From: Bacteriovoracaceae bacterium UBA4096
Lineage (GTDB): Bacteria; Bdellovibrionota; Bacteriovoracia; Bacteriovoracales; Bacteriovoracaceae
NCBI GenBank assembly: GCA_002381945.1
Contig: DFXY01000062.1
Location: 153,700-165,101, forward strand
Length of the DNA: 11,402 nt
Direction: 5' to 3'
The position numbers and the translations under genes are program-made. Shown here piece after piece: positions 1 through 5,849 of this stretch. Each line of letters opens with the position of its first letter. The first letter of the stretch is position 1. The notes beneath the pieces were generated by a model that saw only the letters and a list, made by a program, of their open reading frames with translations, had not been told where the DNA came from and made no database searches.

Positions 1-576
1 ATAGCAGGAGGAAGTGGTTTGACTTCTATCACCGCAGGTAATGGACTTACAGGTGGAACAATTACTACCACGGGAACGATAGCCGTTAATGTTGGAACTG
101 GACCATTGCAAGTTGTTCAACTGGATGGATCGGGAAAATTACCGGCTGTCGATGCGAGTCAACTCGTAAACCTTCCAAGCTACACTGGTTTTATAAGCAG
201 CTGGGCCGATATTACGGCCATTACCTGCTCCGCAACGAATCCAGTCTTTCCCGGTGAATATATGATTCCTACCTTAACAGCTGATTACAACAGCGGAAGT
301 TTTAATTCCGGTACAGGTATCTTCACTGTTCCTCAGAATGGTGTGTATGAAATTTTTCTGGACGCTCCTAATGATGCCTATATGTCTGGCAATTTCAGAA
401 TTCTAAAGAATGGTTCAACAGAGATAACATTATCTTCTCCATCACATCACTCGGTTAAAAGACTGGTTGCCAATGAAACTATCCAATTGCATGTCGCTTG
501 CTACGATATGTACAACAATAGTTTGCCAATGAACATCGATAGTGGGCAGTTTGTATTTGGAATAAGAAAGATTTAA
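1..576 (+). CDS. Surface/tail-fibre-type protein with C1q-like C-terminal domain (3' part only)
   Basis: The reading frame is open from base 1, so the 5' end lies outside the window and 191 residues remain; a TTG at base 19 is only an internal codon. Residues 1-30 are Gly/Thr-rich repeats of the type GLTSITAGNGLTGGTITT, common in phage tail fibres and large bacterial surface proteins. Residues 35-60 form the linker (VVQLDGSGKLPAVDASQL) often found just before a C-terminal head domain. Residues 90-191 resemble a C1q/TNF-like jelly roll: FNSGTGIFTVPQNGVYEI matches the C1q pattern of F, G, F, G and Y positions, and the chain ends on a hydrophobic strand (SGQFVFGIRK). By family knowledge the head domain probably forms a trimer and binds a ligand. 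Whether it is an adhesin, a predation surface fibre or a prophage remnant cannot be told from this fragment. A terminator follows closely, so transcription ends here. Confidence 0.75.
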   Translation: MAGGSGLTSITAGNGLTGGTITTTGTIAVNVGTGPLQVVQLDGSGKLPAVDASQLVNLPSYTGFISSWADITAITCSATNPVFPGEYMIPTLTADYNSGSFNSGTGIFTVPQNGVYEIFLDAPNDAYMSGNFRILKNGSTEITLSSPSHHSVKRLVANETIQLHVACYDMYNNSLPMNIDSGQFVFGIRKI

Positions 577-602
577 ATTTTTATTTTTTAACTTCAGGAC
601 AT

Positions 603-638
603 AAAAAAAGGGAGCCCCTGCTTGGCTCCCTTCTTTTC
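603..638 (+). terminator. Intrinsic terminator after the C1q-like gene
   Basis: GGGAGCC (610-616) pairs perfectly with GGCTCCC (624-630) across a 7-nt loop, extended by A-T pairs on both sides. It is followed by the T-rich TTCTTTTC and preceded by seven A residues, so it could terminate in both directions. It lies 33 nt after the stop of the upstream gene. Confidence 0.88.
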
Positions 639-769
639 GGCATCTTGCCTTTGAGAGTGACATCCTGTCACATCTTACATTCATTATACCTAAAGTTTTT
701 TACGAACAAAGGAAAATATCAGGAGGAAACTTTTTCCAAGTGATCTTATTTAAACATGTAAAGAACTTC

Positions 770-799
770 TCAACATAATGGTGAGTTCTCGCATACAAT
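770..799 (+). promoter_or_regulatory. Candidate sigma70-type promoter for the 855-2678 gene set
   Basis: TCAACA (770-775, 4 of 6 matches to TTGACA) is followed after an 18-bp spacer by TACAAT (794-799, 5 of 6 matches to TATAAT). This gives a leader of about 48 nt before the ATG at 855. It lies downstream of the 603-638 terminator, where a new promoter is needed. The rest of 639-854 is AT-rich and holds no gene that I can see. Confidence 0.3.
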
Positions 800-854
800 A
801 TAAAAATATTTCTCTTTAAAGCATCGAAAACTATAGAGTACTGGAGTGAATAAG

Positions 855-1187
855 ATGAGTAGTCGACCACAGAAGTCAGGAAAAAAGATTTTCCGAACCA
901 CCTTCACTTATTATATACCGGCCCCTCCTCACCGAAAAACTGGATACCGAGAAGTCGAATTTGATAAGATCATGCAGGGTATTTTACAAACTGGCTTTGA
1001 AATTGAATCGCTCAGTACCCAGGCCACCGGTGGAGAATACGGCGGACTTTTTATTGTGGCATTACTCAAAACGAACAGTAAAAAAGTTTTTGAAACGGAC
1101 TTAAAGCAGGACCTTCATGACCGCTTTAAGTTATCCCATACTCATTCTTCACCTGACTTTATTCTTGACGAGGAAGAGGATGTTTAA
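855..1187 (+). CDS. Conserved-looking small protein of unknown function (110 aa)
   Basis: I do not recognise a family. The ATG at 855 is preferred because GGAG (843-846) lies 8 nt upstream. An in-frame GTG at 846 overlaps that same ribosome binding site and would make 113 residues. The protein has no signal peptide or membrane segment, so it is probably cytoplasmic. The N-terminus is basic (RPQKSGKK) and the C-terminus acidic (ending DEEEDV). The middle (about residues 30-80) reads as an alternating alpha/beta domain: a conserved-looking hydrophobic strand (GGLFIVALLK) follows a Gly-rich turn (TGGEYGG). Its 3' end overlaps the next gene by 8 bp, so the two are probably co-translated. It is the first gene of a three-gene set with a putative lipoprotein and a ferredoxin-like protein. 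Confidence 0.7.
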   Translation: MSSRPQKSGKKIFRTTFTYYIPAPPHRKTGYREVEFDKIMQGILQTGFEIESLSTQATGGEYGGLFIVALLKTNSKKVFETDLKQDLHDRFKLSHTHSSPDFILDEEEDV

Positions 1188-2439
1188 ACTTTTTTTACTG
1201 CTACTATTATCTTCTTCTTGCTCATTCTTTATAACTAGAATTGATACGCCAATTATTAAGGATGAAAGACTAGCGGCCCAGGCCCCTGCGATAGCTGGTT
1301 ACTGTTCATTCGACAAAAAAATTGAGTTTCAGCTGGTAGGTCCCAGTGGAAATTCACAGAATGTTTATAACGAAATAATTAAAGACTTGAACAAATCTTC
1401 CTTGGATTTCATGGATCATTTCGCACTCTGGAATCTGTTGCAATTATCAGTCAGGCCGGATCAATCATCACCTACTTCCCGCTTCCAAGTGCTGGTTCAT
1501 CAAGGTGAAAAGAGTTATTACTTTGATTTTTTCTCAGAACATAATGTGGATCAGTATCCATTTCTCTATGGCATTGAATGGGTTTTAAAAAAATTTGGGA
1601 AGAAAAGAAATCTTGAATACTATGCAAATATTCTTAATAAGACTCTTCCGCAAAAGATAAAAATTGGTAAGGATTTTGAAAGCTTCCTTGTAAAGAACAT
1701 TCCCCTGATCAAAAACAATCCTGAACTCGCTCCTTATTATTTTAGAGGAAGTGATGTATTAAAAGAAAACGAGACTTCCCCGAATCTTGATTACAAAACG
1801 GTCATGAAGCTTTACCGCAAAGTTCAAAAAAATCAAAAAATTATTGTTAATACTTCTCTAACTCATTTTGTAACAGACAAAGGTAGTACTGGTAGTTGCA
1901 ATTATGATTTCAATCTTTATGACAATTCGATCTTTCTGATTGATAAAGTTATTCCAGTGGCAAATCTTTATGGTTTATCTTTGCCTAATTCAGCATTTCT
2001 GGCTTCTTCTTCCCAGAAACTCGAAAGGATTGCTTCACTGGAAGGACTGCCCCTCTTTAAAGGGGAATCCAAAGTCAGAAGTTCTGCGGTCTGCATGATC
2101 GAAAATAACAATAATAAGATCTGGGCCTTCTCTAACCAAAGTCGTGATCCTGGCCAACACCTTTTTCACCTTGTGCGCTACGGGCTTCCCCAGAGTCAGA
2201 CCACTGCAGAAGTTGATAAGCTTATTCGCCACTCAAGGCACCTCTTTTTATCGGATCCGGTGAGGCTGATCATTGAGTCGGATAGAAGCTCAGAAGATCA
2301 GATTGAAAATCTACTTAAACTAAATATCCCAATCTATAATGCAGATAAATTAGGCAATATATGGGCCTATACGAAGTTCAAAGAAGGTAGTCGTTTTATT
2401 ATTGATGACCGAAACCCGGGAGATTTTAAGTGCCAATGA
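1180..2439 (+). CDS. Putative lipoprotein of unknown function (419 aa)
   Basis: The ATG at 1180 is chosen over an in-frame ATG at 1117. It has AGGA at 1171-1174 with good spacing, and the protein then starts directly with a signal sequence (MFKLFLLLLLSSSC). Cys14 sits after a Leu run in a relaxed lipobox (S-S-S-C, without the usual Leu at -3), so envelope anchoring is likely but not certain. No family is recognised. The C-terminal stretch (about 359-411: VRLIIESD, then LLKLNIPIYNAD, then AYTKF and FIIDDRN) loosely follows the layout of a phospholipase-D half domain, but the HxK histidine is absent (Tyr397 near Lys399). If related, it would be catalytically dead; this is a weak resemblance. 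Four further Cys (42, 240, 305, 418) could form disulfides in the envelope. It overlaps the upstream gene by 8 bp and the downstream gene by 10 bp. Confidence 0.75.
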   Translation: MFKLFLLLLLSSSCSFFITRIDTPIIKDERLAAQAPAIAGYCSFDKKIEFQLVGPSGNSQNVYNEIIKDLNKSSLDFMDHFALWNLLQLSVRPDQSSPTSRFQVLVHQGEKSYYFDFFSEHNVDQYPFLYGIEWVLKKFGKKRNLEYYANILNKTLPQKIKIGKDFESFLVKNIPLIKNNPELAPYYFRGSDVLKENETSPNLDYKTVMKLYRKVQKNQKIIVNTSLTHFVTDKGSTGSCNYDFNLYDNSIFLIDKVIPVANLYGLSLPNSAFLASSSQKLERIASLEGLPLFKGESKVRSSAVCMIENNNNKIWAFSNQSRDPGQHLFHLVRYGLPQSQTTAEVDKLIRHSRHLFLSDPVRLIIESDRSSEDQIENLLKLNIPIYNADKLGNIWAYTKFKEGSRFIIDDRNPGDFKCQ

Positions 2440-2678
2440 TTGAAGTCTACGGTCGGGCCTCAAAAACATCAAAATTTCTGAGTTACCAAGACGAAGAGCT
2501 GGATATCAATCTTCTGGACTGGTTAAGATCAAGAGAGATCACCATCGCCTCCTCCTGTGATGGAGAGAGAGTTTGCAGAAAATGTATTATCCAAAACGGA
2601 TGGGCCACTTGTGAATTCACGCTCAAAACTTTTCTTGAGCGTGAACCAGATGGAAAAATCGTTGTCGATTATCTCTAG
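2430..2678 (+). CDS. Compact 2Fe-2S ferredoxin-like protein (82 aa)
   Basis: The fold resembles the first half of a [2Fe-2S] ferredoxin: LLDWLRSREITIASSC precedes the cluster loop, as in plant/adrenodoxin-type proteins. Four cysteines are present (43, 49, 52, 61) in the pattern CX5CX2CX8C. In classical family members the fourth Cys lies roughly 25-40 residues after the third, so this is a shortened variant. The C-terminus ends in a strand (GKIVVDYL), as usual for the fold. Role: probably a cytoplasmic electron carrier; its partner is unknown. The start may be the GTG at 2430 (GGAG at 2419-2422 ends 7 nt upstream) or the ATG at 2436, which shares ATGA with the preceding stop; ribosome-site spacing favours GTG. 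It is the last gene of the three-gene set. Its stop overlaps the stop of the opposing gene. Confidence 0.75.
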   Translation: MPMIEVYGRASKTSKFLSYQDEELDINLLDWLRSREITIASSCDGERVCRKCIIQNGWATCEFTLKTFLEREPDGKIVVDYL

Positions 2679-3406
2679 ATCTTCTTAAACTGTCCTAGAC
2701 CCGTTACAAAGTAACTATCAACCTGGTTATTAGCATTCATCATTGAACTTACTGTGTATTCAAGCAGAAGCGTTGCTCCGGCAACTGGACTCGCCTTTGT
2801 TCCCTGATTCTGGATTCCACCAAGTTTCATGGTAGCAGTGAAATCAAAACCAAAAAGAGTGCGAACACTTTCTGGGACAATCTGAACCGCAGTTAAGTAA
2901 GCGCCTTTACCATCATACTGACCGTGTGATGAAAAAATGATGCTGTATCTGAATGTCACAACAGCAATGTCATAGAGATTCCTGTAGATAATCTGATAAG
3001 TACGCTTAGTGGGTGCTCTCCAATTTTCTGTATCCAGAATATCCACTGGTTCGCCGGCGACTCTTGGAATAACACTTATAGGTGCATATGAAGTCTGATT
3101 ACTGGGCTTACCTTTAATCACTAATTTATAAATGTCTTCACCTAAGGCCACTAAATCGCGGGAGACAGTAATGACTTTACCTGCCTGCTCAACCGGATCT
3201 ACATTTCCCCTCTCATTGGGAAGACCAACTGCAAGTTGCTTGTAATCAAGCGTCTCTATTTGATTTTGACCTAAAACATCCATAGAAATTTCTTGAATTT
3301 CCATACTAGCGATCGTTTGAAACTTCTGCTCTGATTCAATGTCAGCGTAAACAGAAGAGGCCCCGATTAATGCCAGGCCTAGAACAAAAGATTTCAAATT
3401 CAGCAT
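2675..3406 (-). CDS. Exported protein of unknown function (243 aa)
   Basis: The ATG at 3406 has an excellent ribosome binding site, AGGAGG at 3411-3416 with 4-nt spacing. An in-frame TTG at 3469 would add 21 residues in front of the signal peptide and is rejected. The signal peptide spans residues 1-21 (hydrophobic SFVLGLALIGASS, then VYA before Asp22), giving a Sec-exported protein without a lipobox. The mature protein contains no cysteine. It looks beta-rich, with strands such as TYQIIYRNLYDIAVVTFRYS (137-156), YLTAVQIVP (170-178) and ATLLLEYTV (211-219). No catalytic motif or known domain is recognised; a periplasmic or secreted location is likely. It is divergently transcribed from the secreted nuclease gene and may share regulatory DNA with it. 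Confidence 0.75.
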   Translation of the reverse strand: MLNLKSFVLGLALIGASSVYADIESEQKFQTIASMEIQEISMDVLGQNQIETLDYKQLAVGLPNERGNVDPVEQAGKVITVSRDLVALGEDIYKLVIKGKPSNQTSYAPISVIPRVAGEPVDILDTENWRAPTKRTYQIIYRNLYDIAVVTFRYSIIFSSHGQYDGKGAYLTAVQIVPESVRTLFGFDFTATMKLGGIQNQGTKASPVAGATLLLEYTVSSMMNANNQVDSYFVTGLGQFKKI

Positions 3407-3410
3407 GTTT

Positions 3411-3416
3411 CCTCCT
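3411..3416 (-). promoter_or_regulatory. Strong ribosome binding site that fixes the start at 3406
   Basis: AGGAGG on the minus strand lies 4 nt before the ATG at 3406. It rules out the longer TTG start at 3469 and places the signal peptide at the true N-terminus. Confidence 0.8.
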
Positions 3417-3437
3417 AAGTATCCTTCCGAGAATGGG

Positions 3438-3469
3438 CCTATAAAGCCACTCATGACCATTAAAGTCAA
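3438..3469 (-). promoter_or_regulatory. Candidate promoter for the exported protein gene
   Basis: On the minus strand TTGACT (3469-3464, 5 of 6 matches) is followed after 18 bp by TTTATA, or after 20 bp by TATAGG (3443-3438). The -10 match is imperfect and the spacing long. The position, just upstream of the ribosome binding site, is sensible. Confidence 0.3.
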
Positions 3470-3506
3470 ATATTTGTCACTCTTACATTTTCTTTCAATC
3501 TAATGC

Positions 3507-3537
3507 ATGTAGTTATTACATTTATTTCTATAGAAAT
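3507..3537. repeat. Two adjacent dyad symmetries, possible operator
   Basis: ATTTCTATAGAAAT (3524-3537) is a perfect 14-bp palindrome. Just to its left, ATGTA and TACAT form an inverted repeat with a 5-bp centre (3507-3521). They lie between two divergent genes for exported proteins, in a stretch with no gene of its own, so a transcription factor site is plausible. AT-rich DNA yields such dyads by chance fairly often. Confidence 0.35.
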
Positions 3538-3591
3538 CGGGGTTTTTGCTTGCCAAGCTTTGCTTTAGCTAAGTAATATGCTCGGGCAAAC

Positions 3592-3620
3592 ACATTAGAT
3601 TTTCTTATAAGTTTTATAAT
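3592..3620 (+). promoter_or_regulatory. Candidate promoter for the secreted nuclease
   Basis: A perfect -10 box TATAAT lies at 3615-3620. The -35 region (3592-3597, ACATTA) is poor, so a regulated or activator-dependent promoter is possible. The expected RNA start near 3627 leaves a short leader containing the AAAAAGG ribosome site (3634-3640) ahead of the ATG at 3646. Confidence 0.4.
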
Positions 3621-3645
3621 GCTGACTAATATCAAAAAGGCTTTC

Positions 3646-4527
3646 ATGAAATTTTTACTCTCTCTTTTAATTGTTGCTACCTCCCTGTCTGTACAAGCTA
3701 TTACTATCGGAACCTATAACATCAGAAATTTTGACTACGATCAAAGATCTCAAGTTCAAACCAACAAACCAGCTCTGGCCACTATCATCAAAGACCTCAA
3801 CGTTGATGTTTTAAGCGTGGAAGAAATCAATAACACTGCAGAATTCGAAAGATTTGTCGCCAAACAAATGCCTGGTTATTTAACAGAACTAACCCGATGT
3901 GGTGGTGCTCATGGACAGCGCCTAGGCTTTCTTTATAACAGCAAAAAAGTGGAGCTTCTGGGCTTTAATGAAGACCTATCTCTTTCAAACCCTGGTGGAC
4001 AAGGAACATGTGATTCCGGCTCACGACCAATGGCCATTGCTCTATTTCAAATTAAGGCAACTAAGCAGAAATTCTATGGAATGACGGTTCATTTAAAATC
4101 TGGTCCAAACGGAGCGGGCAAAAGAGAGAAGCAATACCAAATCATCAAAAGAACTATTCAAGATTTAAAATCGAGAACTGGCGTAAAAGACTTCTACGTT
4201 GCCGGTGACTTTAATACGACTGAATTTTCTTCACGCGGGTCAGACTATAAGAAGCTAAATGCAGTAGTAAGTGAACTTGGTATGGTAAACCTCGCTGCCA
4301 GAGTTGCTTGTACTTCATACTGGTGGGGCGGATCTGATGACGGTATCGAGACTCCTTCAGTTCTTGATCATGTCATCGTATCTCCAGGACTACTTAAAAT
4401 TACCCCTGAAACGAAGGTTTCTGGACACTGCCAAAAAGTTCGCTGTCAGGAAGTTTCTGAGAGAGAACTAGGTATCAGCTACGAAGGCGTTTCAGATCAC
4501 TGCCCCGTAACGGCCACTATTCAATAA
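3646..4527 (+). CDS. Secreted endonuclease/exonuclease/phosphatase-family nuclease
   Basis: The complete EEP (DNase I-like) metal-dependent core is visible: Asn25 in TYNIRNF, Glu60 in SVEEIN (metal ligand), His149 in VHLKSG, Asp188/Asn190 in GDFNT, Asp241 in VLDH, and the terminal Asp284-His285 in SDHCPV. By family knowledge this catalyses phosphodiester hydrolysis with Mg2+; the likely substrate is DNA or RNA, though phosphoesterase activity on other substrates cannot be excluded. The signal peptide spans residues 1-18 (MKFLLSLLIVATSLSVQA), so the enzyme acts in the periplasm or outside the cell. The ATG at 3646 is chosen because AAAAAGG lies 5 nt upstream; an upstream ATG at 3619 overlaps a TATAAT box and lacks a ribosome site. 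Six cysteines (85, 122, 222, 262, 267, 286) suit disulfides in an exported protein. It is monocistronic: its own promoter candidate lies upstream and a strong terminator downstream. All key residues are present, so it should be active. Confidence 0.92.
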   Translation: MKFLLSLLIVATSLSVQAITIGTYNIRNFDYDQRSQVQTNKPALATIIKDLNVDVLSVEEINNTAEFERFVAKQMPGYLTELTRCGGAHGQRLGFLYNSKKVELLGFNEDLSLSNPGGQGTCDSGSRPMAIALFQIKATKQKFYGMTVHLKSGPNGAGKREKQYQIIKRTIQDLKSRTGVKDFYVAGDFNTTEFSSRGSDYKKLNAVVSELGMVNLAARVACTSYWWGGSDDGIETPSVLDHVIVSPGLLKITPETKVSGHCQKVRCQEVSERELGISYEGVSDHCPVTATIQ

Positions 4528-4532
4528 TCTTT

Positions 4533-4564
4533 AAAGGGTCCCTTCGGGACCCTTTTCTTTTCTT
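4533..4564 (+). terminator. Intrinsic terminator after the secreted nuclease
   Basis: AAAGGGTCCC (4533-4542) pairs perfectly with GGGACCCTTT (4546-4555) across a 3-nt TTC loop. A T-rich tail (TCTTTTCTT) follows. It begins 5 nt after the stop codon. Confidence 0.92.
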
Positions 4565-4598
4565 CTCCATGTCTCTAGAATAAGGACAGGAGATCTTC

Positions 4599-5192
4599 AT
4601 GAAATATTTAAGCATTGATATTGAAGCAACAGGACTTGCTGAGAATTGTCAAATCATCGAATTTGCGATGATTCCTTTCGATACCCAATTAAAGCGTCTC
4701 GAAGAACCCCTCGCTCGTACCATGTATATCCATTGCCCTTCATTTGAAGATCTGCGTGACGGCCTTGATCCATGGGTGAGAGAGCATAACGAAAAAATCA
4801 TTCGCAAGGCCAGCGCCGAGGGCCTCATGCTCTCTGAATTCAAAGAATTTTTAATTAAGTATTTAGAAAGCCCGGAAGTTCGCCAATATTTCGGCAATCA
4901 AAAAGTCGTCCTTTTTGGAAAATCAATGACTGCGATAGACCTGCCTTTTCTTACCCGTGATTTAGGCTGGGAATTTATGCGGAAATACTTCCATCATAGA
5001 AACCTTGATCTTTCCGGAATTGGTTACGCATTGATTGATATGGGGCTTCTTCCAATGGGTATGGATTCAGGGACCAATATGATGAATTATCTAGGCATGG
5101 GTTCAGTTGCCCACACAGCACTTGAGGATGCCAGAAATACTGCCATCATGTACCTGAAGCTATTGGATAAATTCGGAATCAAAAAAGATTAG
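4599..5192 (+). CDS. DEDDh-type 3'-5' exonuclease (RNase T/DnaQ superfamily)
   Basis: All three Exo motifs are visible. Exo I is DIEATG (Asp7, Glu9), Exo II is the Asp114 region (FGKSMTAIDLPFL), and Exo III is AHTALEDA (His172, Asp177), which places it in the DEDDh group. It should remove nucleotides from the 3' end of DNA or RNA using two metal ions. At 197 residues it is a stand-alone domain, similar in length to oligoribonuclease and RNase T. Its sequence is not a clear match to either, so the substrate (nanoRNA, tRNA 3' ends or DNA) is not settled. No signal peptide: cytoplasmic. The start is firm: AGGAGA (4588-4593) lies 5 nt before the ATG. TAGAAT (4576-4581) could be a -10 box but would leave a leader of only about 11 nt. 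Its stop lies 3 nt from the stop of the opposing gene. Confidence 0.9.
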   Translation: MKYLSIDIEATGLAENCQIIEFAMIPFDTQLKRLEEPLARTMYIHCPSFEDLRDGLDPWVREHNEKIIRKASAEGLMLSEFKEFLIKYLESPEVRQYFGNQKVVLFGKSMTAIDLPFLTRDLGWEFMRKYFHHRNLDLSGIGYALIDMGLLPMGMDSGTNMMNYLGMGSVAHTALEDARNTAIMYLKLLDKFGIKKD

Positions 5193-5195
5193 TTT

Positions 5196-5849
5196 TTAGT
5201 CCTCAGACTTCGATAAGAATTGAGCAGGATTTCTGACTTTGTTCTTTACCCTGATCTCAAAATGCAAATGTGGTCCGGTTGAACGACCGGTATTTCCGAC
5301 GAGACCAATGACCTGCCCTTTATCAACTCTATCACCCTTATCGACTTTATTTTTTCGATTATGGGCATAGACTGTAAAAATGTCGTCTCCATGAGCTATG
5401 ACAATCATATTCCCATAGCCACGAATTCCGTTGTCAGAATAGATCACAACACCTGTATCGGCCGCAATGATAGGTGTTCCACGAGGAGCGGGAATATCTA
5501 TTCCATCGTGATGCTTCCTTCCGCGAGGGCCGAAGTGAGAGGAAACACGATAAAAATGAGGAACTGGCCAGACGAACCGTCCTGACCCGAGACCTCGATA
5601 ATCTTCAATAACGTATGTATCTTTTAGGAAATAAGCGATGCCGACTTTTGAAGGAATGAAAATCCATTCACGACCTTTGAACGATTTATTAGGATTGGCA
5701 GTCTTTAATTCATCAACGGTCACGCCATAATTTTTAGCGACTTTATTTACTTCAGAAGATTTTTCAACATAAACGTACTGCCCACTCCTCATGCTTGAGC
5801 ATGAAGTGAGGATAAGCATGAGAATAAAATTAAGTAAAATATTTCGCAT
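5196..5849 (-). CDS. NlpD-like lipoprotein: LysM plus M23 peptidase
   Basis: The ATG at 5849 gives a lipoprotein signal (NFILMLILTSC, lipid Cys17); a TTG at 5903 would bury that signal and is rejected. A LysM peptidoglycan-binding domain covers about residues 25-68 (VNKVAKNYGVTVDELKTANP). The M23/LytM domain covers about 95-212 and keeps all zinc ligands and the catalytic His: HHDGID (His114, Asp118), YAH (His163) and HLH (His194, His196). It should therefore be an active endopeptidase that cuts peptide cross-links in peptidoglycan. This contrasts with E. coli NlpD, which has lost the metal site and only activates amidases. It directly follows surE, as nlpD does in the enterobacterial surE-pcm-nlpD order, with a 20-bp overlap. 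It is the last gene of the minus-strand cascade. The ribosome site is weak (GAGAGA), consistent with coupling to surE. Confidence 0.9.
   Translation of the reverse strand: MRNILLNFILMLILTSCSSMRSGQYVYVEKSSEVNKVAKNYGVTVDELKTANPNKSFKGREWIFIPSKVGIAYFLKDTYVIEDYRGLGSGRFVWPVPHFYRVSSHFGPRGRKHHDGIDIPAPRGTPIIAADTGVVIYSDNGIRGYGNMIVIAHGDDIFTVYAHNRKNKVDKGDRVDKGQVIGLVGNTGRSTGPHLHFEIRVKNKVRNPAQFLSKSED

Noticed and set aside
442..684. Minus-strand open frame of 80 codons
   Set aside because: It lies antisense to the C1q-like domain, runs through the terminator hairpin, and its product shows no domain or plausible composition.
721..778. Perfect AGGAGG (721-726) followed by a 12-codon frame starting GTG at 740
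   Set aside because: The spacing to the GTG is 13 nt, the frame is tiny and nothing supports a leader peptide; most likely chance.
846..854. GTG start for the 110-aa protein
   Set aside because: It overlaps the GGAG ribosome site that serves the ATG at 855.
1117..1179. Longer start (ATG 1117) for the putative lipoprotein
   Set aside because: It would put 21 residues before the signal sequence and extend the overlap with the upstream gene; the ATG at 1180 has its own ribosome site.
3565..3572. TTAGCTAA palindrome in the divergent intergenic region
   Set aside because: Only 8 bp, with no match to a known site and no partner copy; too likely by chance.
3619..3645. Upstream ATG for the secreted nuclease
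   Set aside because: It overlaps a TATAAT box, has no ribosome site, and would displace the signal peptide by nine residues.
5361..5585. Plus-strand open frame antisense to the M23 domain
   Set aside because: It mirrors conserved peptidase codons and has no independent support.
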